Below, piece after piece: positions 1 to 5,421 of a stretch of 5,421 bases of DNA (position 1 is the stretch's first letter; each line of letters starts with the position of its first letter). The stretch covers positions 1-5,421 of the forward strand of contig JANXZI010000561.1 in assembly GCA_025355595.1 (NCBI GenBank), in the 5' to 3' direction. A program made the translations under genes and the position numbers. Origin of the DNA: Spartobacteria bacterium. GTDB taxonomy: Bacteria > Verrucomicrobiota > Verrucomicrobiia > Chthoniobacterales > Chthoniobacteraceae. Below the pieces are notes generated by a model. It did not search any database. It was not told where the DNA came from and worked only from the letters and a program-made list of their open reading frames with translations.

Positions 1-12
1 CCGCCCTTCATC

Positions 13-2205
13 GTGCCCAATCACAAGCGCATCCTCTTCGTCTGCACCGGGAACATCTGCCGCAGCCCCATGGCCGAGGGTCTCCTGCGCCATGCTGCAC
101 AGCGGCGCGGCGACATCTCCGTGGCCTCCGCGGGGGTCGCGACCGGCCACGGTCAGCCCGCGAGCGAAAACAGCGTCATCGCGCTCCGCCAGTGGAATAT
201 TGACATCGCCGACATCCGCTCGCAGCCGCTCAGCGATGAACTCGTCGAGTGGGCCACGCACATCTTTGCGATGACGCGCTCGCACATGGACGCCATCCTC
301 ACGTTCTTCCCCGAGGCCGATGAAAAGGTGTGGCTCGCGTGCGAATTCACGCCCGAGCTCGCCGACAACCCCGAGGTGCCCGACCCGATCGGTCAGGGCC
401 TCCACGCCTACCTGCAAACGCGCGAAGTGCTGCACAAAGCGACGCCCGACCTCCTCAAATTTATTGATTCATCCGACATGACCACCGCCACCAACCCGAC
501 CCCCACAGCCGCCTCGAAGTCCACCCTCCGCATCGCGCTCGGCGCGGACCACGGCGGCGTCGAGGTGAAAGCCGCGCTCCACACTTTTCTGAAGGACAAG
601 GGCTTCACCGTGCACGATGTCGGCACGCAGAGTGCCGACTCGGTGGACTACCCGGACTTCGCCGCGCTCGTGAGCGCGCAGGTGATGGCAGGCGAAGCCG
701 ACCTCGGCGTGCTTGTCTGCAAGACCGGCATCGGCATGAGCATCGCCGCAAACCGCCACCGCGGCATTCGCGCTGCCGTCGTTACGAATGCCGCCGACGC
801 GCGCACCACACGCCAGCACAACAACGCGAACGTCCTCTGCCTCGGCGCGGTGAACGTCGCTCCGAACGCAGCCCCCGCGATCGTCGAAGCATTCCTCAGC
901 GCCGAATTCGAGGGCGGACGCCACGCGCGCCGCGTCGAGAAAATCGAGCACGGCGTGGACGGCGGCGGCGACACGCTCGCCGAAGTGGACAGCGCGGTCT
1001 TCACCGCCATCGAGCACGAGCACAAGCGGCAGTTTGAAAACATCGAACTCATCGCGAGTGAGAACTTCACCAGCGCCGCCGTGATGGAAGCGCAGGGCTC
1101 CTGCCTCACGAATAAATACGCCGAGGGCTACCCCGGACGCCGCTGGTACGGCGGATGTGAAAATGTGGACGTCATCGAGCAGCTCGCAATCGATCGCGTG
1201 AAGCAGCTCTTCCCCGGCACCGAGCACGTGAACGTCCAGCCGCACTCCGGCTCGCAGGCGAACACCGCCGTCTATTTTTCCGTCCTCCAGCCCGGCGACA
1301 AAATCCTCACGATGAACCTCGCGCACGGCGGCCATCTCACGCACGGGCACAAGGCGAACTTCAGCGGACGCTTCTACGCCGTCACGCATTACGGCGTGAG
1401 CGCGCAGGACGAGCGCATTGACTACGACGCGCTCGCGAAGGTCGCGCTCGAAGTGAAGCCGAAGATGATCACCGCCGGCGCGAGCGCCTACCCGCGCATC
1501 ATTGACTTCGCCCGCATGCGCGAAATCGCCGACAGCGTGGGCGCATACCTCTTCGTGGACATGGCGCACATCGCCGGACTCGTCGCGGGCGGACAGCACC
1601 CGAACCCCTGCGCGCTCGCCGACTTCACCACCACGACCACGCATAAGAGCCTGCGCGGCCCGCGCGGCGGCATCATCATCTGCAAGGAGAAGTATGCGAA
1701 GGGCATTGACTCGCAGGTCTTCCCCGGCATCCAGGGCGGCCCGCTCGAACACGTCATCGCCGCGAAAGCCGTCTGCTTCCACGAGGCGCTCCAGCCGTCG
1801 TTCAAGCAATACGCCGTGCAAATCATCTCCAACGCCAAAGCCCTCGCCGCGCGCCTCGCGCACCACGGCTACCGCATCGTCAGCGGCGGCACGGACAACC
1901 ACCTCATGCTCGTGGATCTCCGCCCCAAGGGCCTCAACGGCGCCGTCGCCAGCGCCATCCTCGACCAGGCCGGCATCACCGTGAACAAAAACGGCATCCC
2001 CTTCGATACCGAGCCAATCACGAAAGGCGGCGGCATCCGCATCGGCACCCCCGCCGTCACCACGCGCGGCATGAAGGAGGAGGAAATGATGGACATCGCC
2101 GACTTCCTCCACCGCGCGCTCACCGCCCGCGAAGACGCCACGCAAATCGCCAAACTCCGCGAAGAAGTCCACGCCTTCAGCCGCAAGTTCCCCCTGCCGT
2201 TCTGA
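13..2205 (+). CDS. glyA: Trifunctional fusion: LMW protein tyrosine phosphatase - ribose-5-phosphate isomerase B - serine hydroxymethyltransferase
   Basis: Three complete enzyme domains lie in one 730-aa cytoplasmic frame. Residues 1-152 are a low-molecular-weight phosphatase: the P-loop CTGNICRS carries nucleophile Cys11 and Arg17, and the acid loop has Asp124-Pro125. Residues ~172-312 are RpiB, which interconverts ribulose-5-P and ribose-5-P: ADHGG at 178-182, VDYPDF, Cys236 in CKTGIG, His269 in HNNANV, and GGRHARR near the end. Residues ~322-730 are a full SHMT of about 409 aa (E. coli GlyA has 417): IELIASEN, NKYAEGYPG, NVQPHSGSQAN, NLAHGGHLTHG, FVDMAH (Asp516), PLP-binding Lys545 in TTTTHK, and GGTDNH. 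SHMT uses PLP and tetrahydrofolate to convert serine to glycine plus a one-carbon unit. The linkers are short, Ser/Thr/Pro-rich at 152-171 and Gly-rich at 314-320. GTG at 13 puts the usual few residues before the P-loop, but the frame is open to the window edge and no ribosome site is visible, so the true start could lie upstream. ATG at 478 (Met156) could be an internal start for RpiB-SHMT. Confidence 0.95.
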   Translation: MPNHKRILFVCTGNICRSPMAEGLLRHAAQRRGDISVASAGVATGHGQPASENSVIALRQWNIDIADIRSQPLSDELVEWATHIFAMTRSHMDAILTFFPEADEKVWLACEFTPELADNPEVPDPIGQGLHAYLQTREVLHKATPDLLKFIDSSDMTTATNPTPTAASKSTLRIALGADHGGVEVKAALHTFLKDKGFTVHDVGTQSADSVDYPDFAALVSAQVMAGEADLGVLVCKTGIGMSIAANRHRGIRAAVVTNAADARTTRQHNNANVLCLGAVNVAPNAAPAIVEAFLSAEFEGGRHARRVEKIEHGVDGGGDTLAEVDSAVFTAIEHEHKRQFENIELIASENFTSAAVMEAQGSCLTNKYAEGYPGRRWYGGCENVDVIEQLAIDRVKQLFPGTEHVNVQPHSGSQANTAVYFSVLQPGDKILTMNLAHGGHLTHGHKANFSGRFYAVTHYGVSAQDERIDYDALAKVALEVKPKMITAGASAYPRIIDFARMREIADSVGAYLFVDMAHIAGLVAGGQHPNPCALADFTTTTTHKSLRGPRGGIIICKEKYAKGIDSQVFPGIQGGPLEHVIAAKAVCFHEALQPSFKQYAVQIISNAKALAARLAHHGYRIVSGGTDNHLMLVDLRPKGLNGAVASAILDQAGITVNKNGIPFDTEPITKGGGIRIGTPAVTTRGMKEEEMMDIADFLHRALTAREDATQIAKLREEVHAFSRKFPLPF

Positions 2206-2206
2206 G
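2167..2206 (+). repeat. Direct repeat copy A: 3' end of glyA
   Basis: The last 12 codons and stop of the SHMT domain (VHAFSRKFPLPF) reappear at 2868-2907 in the same orientation, with about three mismatches in 40 bases. The weaker similarity begins further upstream, near 2066 in this copy. Copy A is the intact one because it completes the long fusion protein. Confidence 0.85.
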
Positions 2207-2216
2207 GCGCTGAGCG

Positions 2217-2232
2217 CAGTCGGCCACGACTG
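2217..2232 (+). terminator. Small hairpin after glyA, possible terminator
   Basis: CAGTCG and CGACTG form a perfect 6-bp stem around a 4-nt GCCA loop, 11 nt after the glyA stop. No T-run follows, so intrinsic termination is uncertain. The loop and 3' arm overlap a 9-base string (CCACGACTG) that recurs at 2940-2948. Confidence 0.3.
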
Positions 2233-2239
2233 ATGCAAA

Positions 2240-2602
2240 ATGATGGATCTCTCGTCTTTTCAAAACGCACAGTTGGTCGGCAGATTCACACTCTCGCGCA
2301 TCGAAACTTCGCGCTAGCCATTCGCAGACGCCATCGGCCGGCCCGCACTCGCGAAGACGAGTATCATCGGACACCGTTTCGAGATCGTTGTAAGCGACGG
2401 CCTCGATGAACGCGAACTCTCCGTGACGCTCTACCACGAAGTGCTCGAAGCAGCCACCGTCGCCGCCGATCCCTCGCCGGACTCCGTCCTCGAACTCAAC
2501 GAGCAGGACTTCGACCGCATCGCCTACGAGATGCACGGACAACTCGGCCCCGCGACACCATCGAACTTGAATCGGATGCTGGAAATGTTTCAGTTCCCCT
2601 GA
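2240..2602 (+). pseudogene. Small hypothetical protein gene interrupted by an in-frame TAG
   Basis: From ATG 2240 (or 2243) the frame encodes 25 residues (MMDLSSFQNA...IETSR), meets TAG at 2315-2317, then runs 94 further codons to TGA at 2600-2602. The downstream part looks like real protein: GHRFEIVVSDG, LYHEVLEAATVAA, LELNEQDFDRIAYEMH, then LGPATPSNLNRMLEMF at the end. Codons there are G/C-ending as in the neighbours, and no ATG, GTG or TTG start is available between the TAG and GTG at 2420. A single C-to-T change (CAG to TAG) would explain the break in a gene of about 120 aa. I do not recognise the function; the fold looks acidic, soluble and helical near the C terminus, with no signal peptide or membrane segment. 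It sits 34 nt after glyA and 9 nt before the next small gene, so the two were probably co-transcribed. Alternatives are a sequencing error or a shortened functional protein. Confidence 0.55.
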
Positions 2603-2611
2603 CGCAGGACC

Positions 2612-2806
2612 ATGAACCCCGAAATCCAGATTGACCTCGTGAAGCTCGCCGACGGCTCCCGCCTCCTGCGGCTCTCCGACGCAACGTCGCGCCTGTGCCT
2701 TGAAAAACGGCTCGACCCGTCCGCACCCGTGCTCCGGCAAAAGCAGCACTGGCTCCAAGTTTTCCGCAGCCTGCTCGCAAGCGAAGCGACCGCCAACGCG
2801 GCATGA
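2612..2806 (+). CDS. Small hypothetical protein (64 aa)
   Basis: A 64-aa soluble protein beginning MNPEIQIDLVKLADGSRLLR, followed by LCLEKRLDPSAPVLRQKQ and a helical HWLQVFRSLLASE segment. The composition and codon use look like genuine coding sequence, and it follows the stop of the interrupted gene by 9 nt. An AGGA at 2606-2609 lies only 2 nt before the ATG, so the ribosome site is poor. I do not recognise a function. The alternating hydrophobic/charged start suggests beta strands followed by an amphipathic helix. The final residues (TANAA) and the TGA stop fall at the edge of the degenerate glyA repeat starting near 2797, so the natural C terminus may have been replaced. Confidence 0.6.
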   Translation: MNPEIQIDLVKLADGSRLLRLSDATSRLCLEKRLDPSAPVLRQKQHWLQVFRSLLASEATANAA

Positions 2807-2907
2807 AAGACGACGAAATGACGGACATCACCGACTTCGTCTGCCACACGCCCGAAGCCGCGATGTAGTCCACGCCTTCAGCCGCAAGTTTCCGCTGCCG
2901 TGCTGAG
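2797..2907 (+). pseudogene. Degraded duplicate of the glyA 3' end (direct repeat copy B)
   Basis: Bases 2799-2850 resemble the fusion gene around 2067-2118 at roughly 80% identity; the copy reads GMKDDEMTDITDF where intact SHMT reads GMKEEEMMDIADF. About 30 bases are then missing. From 2868 the match resumes almost exactly, encoding VHAFSRKFPLPC followed by TGA. The two parts are out of frame with each other and the first ends at a TAG (2866-2868), so this is a remnant and not a gene. It points the same way as glyA and abuts the truncated minus-strand kinase. The amino-acid changes suggest an old duplicate or the tail of a divergent glyA, not a recent copy. Confidence 0.8.
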
Positions 2908-3377
2908 CTGCAAGATTTGCAAACGACCTCGCCAATCCCCCACGACTGCGTCGGCGTCCAGTTTTTCAGATCGAGCCGGCTGAGTTCGCGAGGCGTCTGC
3001 CCTGGCTCATGGACGAGCGGCTTCGTGTAGGAAAATGTGCGGCGCTCTGGTGTCTGGATGAACGCGCCGAGCTTCACACGTGGAGTCCTGTGCAGCGCGC
3101 GCAGCAGTTCATAGCCCTCGCCGTCCTCGCCGCAAAATCCGACCGGCAGCACAGCACCCGCGCCGAGCGCGACGAGATTGCCGAGGATTGTCCCCGCCGC
3201 TCCGGGCTGCGAACGGACGCCGGTGACATTGTGTACTGGCAGTCCTGTTTCGATGGATGTCTCGCTTTTCGCGGGATCGATATCGAGGTAGCGGTCGAGG
3301 CAGAAGTCGCCCACCACGGCGATGCGCAGCGTGGCGTAGCGCGCGGTAAGTTCGGTGAATCGCTCCGGGGTCATCGC

Positions 3378-4463
3378 TCAGCCGCGCAGCGCGTGCAGGA
3401 GATTGTGGACGAATGCGAGGTTGTCGCACTGCGCGTATTGCATCGCGCCGCCCATGCGCGAAAAGCTTTTGCAGAACCGCAGGTAGTACGCGGCGGAAGT
3501 CTTCGGCGGCTCGCCCTGCGACCAATCCCAGTTCCCGCCATCCTGCAAATCCACGACGTAAATGCTGTGCCCCGCGACCGCGGGCCGATCATTTTGAAAG
3601 CGCACGTTGTGGACGCAGCTCAGGCTCTTTTCAAAAACCTGCGGTGCCATGACTGCCGAGCCGACGGCGAGCAGCACGCCATCATCAAGCCGATCCACAC
3701 TCGCGCAGATCGAGTGAAAATCCGTTTCCGCCGCGCGTCCGATCGCAGCTCCATTGAAAAGCGGATGGCAGGACACGATGTCGTAGCCGATCCCCGGATG
3801 CACTGTCGCGGGCACGCCGAGCCGGAACGCCTGCGCGAGGATGGATGCGTGTTTCCATTTGTGGATCACCTCGTGCCGTCCCGCCGCGAGCGCGTGGCGT
3901 CGCATCACCGTCAGCACCTCCGCCTGCGCGGAAGCATCTGCAGCCGGGTGCGTGAGCGCCTCGCGCAATTCCTCCGGTGCAGGAAAAGTGCAGCCGTCCT
4001 CGTGGATGAAACGCCCGAGCGCCGCGCCGTAGCCTTCGCCGCGCAGCCCGCCCGCGAGCAGCGCGAGATGGATGTTGCGCCCGGTCTCCTCCCACGCGCC
4101 GAATGTCCCGGTCGCGACATTCTGCTCGACGCTCTCGCACGAGCGCCCGAGCCACGCAAATTCCCAGTCGTGAATCGTGCCCGCGCCGTTCGTCGCGATG
4201 TGCGTGATCCAACCGCGCTCCATCAGTTCCGTGACGATGCGCGCCGCGCCGTTGCGCAGCAGGTGCGCGCCATACATCAGGATCACCGCCGCACCGCGCG
4301 CGCGTGCCGTGCGAATACTTTTCGCGGCGTCTGCGATGGTCGCCGGCACTCCGGTCGTCGCCGGAGTGGAGTCGGGATCCAGGATGATTTCATCGGCGGA
4401 CAAAAGGCTGCGGCGCCCTGCCAGCGGATGCGTGCGGATTTCCAGAGGATCGTATTGGTTCAT
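3378..4463 (-). CDS. Conserved protein with deoxyhypusine-synthase-like motifs, function unknown
   Basis: A 361-aa soluble protein. Segments recalling the Rossmann-type core of deoxyhypusine synthase are GAHLLRNG at 65-72, ITHIATNGAGTIHDWE at 86-101, HKWKHASILAQAFRLGVP at 201-218 followed by VHPGIGYDI, and GSAVMAPQVFEKSL at 268-281. The C terminus has AYYLRFCKSFSRMGG at 325-339 and then a helix. True deoxyhypusine synthase modifies eukaryotic/archaeal eIF5A and uses NAD and spermidine; bacterial relatives often have other or unknown roles, and no eIF5A partner is expected here. Its ATG overlaps the HAD stop by 4 nt (ATGA) and its stop is 3 nt before the kinase ATG, so translational coupling is likely. 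That context links it to phosphorylated-sugar metabolism. The family resemblance is judged from motifs only; the gene call itself is secure. Confidence 0.8.
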   Translation of the reverse strand: MNQYDPLEIRTHPLAGRRSLLSADEIILDPDSTPATTGVPATIADAAKSIRTARARGAAVILMYGAHLLRNGAARIVTELMERGWITHIATNGAGTIHDWEFAWLGRSCESVEQNVATGTFGAWEETGRNIHLALLAGGLRGEGYGAALGRFIHEDGCTFPAPEELREALTHPAADASAQAEVLTVMRRHALAAGRHEVIHKWKHASILAQAFRLGVPATVHPGIGYDIVSCHPLFNGAAIGRAAETDFHSICASVDRLDDGVLLAVGSAVMAPQVFEKSLSCVHNVRFQNDRPAVAGHSIYVVDLQDGGNWDWSQGEPPKTSAAYYLRFCKSFSRMGGAMQYAQCDNLAFVHNLLHALRG

Positions 4464-5278
4464 GGAGCGATGAGTGCCGCGACGATCTGCTGCGCGTGAT
4501 GAAAGTCCGCAATCACGCCATCCGCGCCCGCGGCGAGCAGCGTCTCTCGCTTCGCGGCATCCACGCGGCCGGAGCCGGGGTTTTCCTCGTCGCTTGCCAC
4601 CGCGATTGCGATCCCGCCGACGGCCTTCGTCTCGCGGATTTCCACCGCCCCGTCGCCGAATGCCAGCAGCGTTGCGCCGTGGAGATCGTGATTGCGCAGC
4701 AGTTCCGAAATGATCGCGCCTTTTGAAAAAGTCCGATCATCGAGGCTCTCCGGGCCGTGCATCGCGCCGAAATATCGCGCGACATCGAGCAGCTCCGTCT
4801 CGTGCCGCACCTCGTGCATCACCGAGCCCGTCGCGAGCGTGAGCGCGATGCCGCGTGCACGCAGCGCATCAAAAAGCCCGCGCACTCCGCGCACGAGCAG
4901 CGAATCCGTGCCCGGCGGCTCCTGCCGCGCGCGTGCGAGCCGGGCGCGCACCGTCTCGCCGAGTCGGCGCTGAAACTCATCGTGATAATGTTCCGCCGAC
5001 TCCGCCGCGCCGCCCCGCTGCCGCACGAGTTCGGCGAGATGCGCCATCTGGTGGATGCTCGGCTGGCCGTTCAGCGTCATTAGTTCCACCCGCGCAAAGT
5101 TCCTCCGCGCCGCATCATCCTCATCAGCGCGCCGTGGCAGGTGCTCCGCATACAGCGTGGCCATGATGTCCGCCCAACCGCCCCGACTGAGCGAAGTCGT
5201 GCCATCCCAATCCATCAGCACGTGGCGGATGGCTCGGGGCTGGTAGCTGCGGGCAAATTCGATCGGCGAAACGGACAC
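4460..5278 (-). CDS. HAD-superfamily phosphatase
   Basis: A 272-aa soluble hydrolase with all four HAD motifs. Motif I is DWDGTTS with nucleophile Asp23 and acid/base Asp25; motif II is Thr150 in TLATGS; motif III is Lys186 in FSKGAI; motif IV is GDGAVE with Asp209 and Glu213. Residues ~30-130 form a helical cap inserted after motif I, as in the phosphoglycolate phosphatase/beta-phosphoglucomutase type (subclass I). The expected reaction is Mg-dependent removal of phosphate from a small metabolite, probably a sugar phosphate given the PfkB kinase in the same operon. GTG at 5278 is the only reasonable start: a TGA lies in frame at 5291-5293 and the first ATG (Met22) is right at motif I. No clear Shine-Dalgarno is visible. 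It is the first gene of the minus-strand operon in this window and its stop overlaps the next start. Confidence 0.85.
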   Translation of the reverse strand: MSVSPIEFARSYQPRAIRHVLMDWDGTTSLSRGGWADIMATLYAEHLPRRADEDDAARRNFARVELMTLNGQPSIHQMAHLAELVRQRGGAAESAEHYHDEFQRRLGETVRARLARARQEPPGTDSLLVRGVRGLFDALRARGIALTLATGSVMHEVRHETELLDVARYFGAMHGPESLDDRTFSKGAIISELLRNHDLHGATLLAFGDGAVEIRETKAVGGIAIAVASDEENPGSGRVDAAKRETLLAAGADGVIADFHHAQQIVAALIAP

Positions 5279-5290
5279 GCACTGATTAAG

Positions 5291-5419
5291 TCACTTCGTG
5301 CGCAGCCACGCAATCACATCGGCCACCTCGTGCGGCCTAAGGACTCGTTTGCGTGTCGCGCAAGCGTGACCCGAGATGATAAATCGAGCTTGCCTTTCAT
5401 GGCCCGGTTCATTTCCCTC
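5291..5419 (-). pseudogene. C-terminal coding fragment, possibly of a decayed or partial gene
   Basis: A minus-strand frame open from the window edge ends at TGA (5291-5293) with HEVADVIAWLRTK. The final ~17 codons are G/C-ending like real genes here, and the EVADVIAWL helix recalls the last helix of c-type cytochromes. The upstream part (FIISGHACATRKR) has poor codon bias and no CxxCH in view, so a frameshift or decay is possible. It ends 12 nt before the HAD GTG. The assignment is weak. Confidence 0.25.
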
Positions 5420-5421
5420 CG

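Larger units (their letters stand above)
2496..3374 (-). pseudogene. Truncated PfkB-family carbohydrate kinase (N-terminal fragment)
   Basis: From ATG at 3374 the first ~142 residues (2949-3374) are a PfkB/ribokinase-family N-terminal half: VVGDFCLDRYLDI at 20-32, a substrate-side ETGLPV segment, the family glycine signature PGAAGTILGNLVALGAG at 57-73, and the RTFSYTKP strand. Homology stops after LDLKNWTPT. The frame continues to 2496 only as antisense of the glyA remnant and the small genes, with low-complexity Arg/Ala/Ser-rich residues. The C-terminal half, which in this family carries the catalytic Asp (GxGD motif) and the ATP site, is missing, so kinase activity is very unlikely. It resembles the HldE/RfaE kinase-domain branch, but the sugar substrate is not determinable. 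It starts 3 nt after the stop of the deoxyhypusine-synthase-like gene and was the last gene of that operon. A misassembly at about 2949 is an alternative explanation. Confidence 0.75.

Noticed and set aside
469..2238. 589-codon open frame on the minus strand opposite the fusion gene
   Set aside because: It is antisense to three recognised catalytic domains, is dominated by Val/Ala/Asp/Glu/Arg as expected from mirrored GC-rich codons, and shows no recognisable motif.
2700..2906. 68-codon plus-strand frame ending in HAFSRKFPLPC
   Set aside because: It reads out of frame through the 64-aa gene and only catches the last codons of the glyA remnant; it is a by-product of the duplication, not a gene.
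2167..2907. Insertion sequence or integron cassette between the direct repeats
   Set aside because: No transposase or integrase, no terminal inverted repeats and no cassette recombination site were seen; the repeats are divergent coding sequence.
2496..2948. C-terminal ~150 residues of the kinase reading frame as a new functional domain
   Set aside because: They are the antisense of the glyA remnant and the small genes, rich in Arg/Ser/Ala, with no PfkB or other domain motif.
3009..4499. 496-codon open frame on the plus strand opposite the kinase and DHS-like genes
   Set aside because: Its composition (Arg, Ala, His, Cys rich) is typical of antisense GC-rich frames, and the minus strand carries clear protein families and tight operon spacing.
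5279..5421. Promoter for the minus-strand operon
   Set aside because: No convincing -10/-35 pair could be identified, and the stretch seems to hold the end of another coding frame.

Overview
The window is GC-rich DNA with strong G/C bias at third codon positions. It looks like a member of the Verrucomicrobiota/PVC group. This assignment is inferred from the style of the proteins: a large SHMT fusion, small PVC-like hypothetical proteins, and a HAD / deoxyhypusine-synthase-like / PfkB-kinase gene set. No rRNA or other taxonomic marker is present.

Left part (13-2205, + strand): one uninterrupted 730-codon frame fuses three enzymes: a low-molecular-weight protein tyrosine phosphatase, ribose-5-phosphate isomerase B (RpiB) and full-length serine hydroxymethyltransferase (GlyA). 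The domain order matches the gene order ywlE-ywlF(rpiB)-ywlG-glyA in Bacillus subtilis, minus ywlG. A small hairpin follows the stop codon.

Middle part (2206-2950): a scarred region. It holds two small, apparently protein-coding + strand frames of unknown function. The first is interrupted by one in-frame TAG, and the second is a 64-aa frame. They are followed by a degraded second copy of the glyA 3' end (about 2797-2907). The two glyA tails form imperfect direct repeats around the small genes. The second tail abuts the point where a minus-strand sugar-kinase gene loses its homology.

Right part (2949-5278, - strand): a tightly packed operon read right to left. It consists of a HAD-family phosphatase, a protein of about 360 aa with deoxyhypusine-synthase-like motifs (4-nt overlap with the HAD gene), and a PfkB-family kinase (3-nt gap) of which only the N-terminal ~142 residues remain. 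A phosphatase plus a PfkB kinase suggests phosphorylated-sugar metabolism, for example an activated-heptose-like route, but the substrate cannot be read from the sequence. The last ~140 bases carry a weak C-terminal coding fragment on the minus strand. No tRNA, rRNA, CRISPR array, transposase or integrase was seen.
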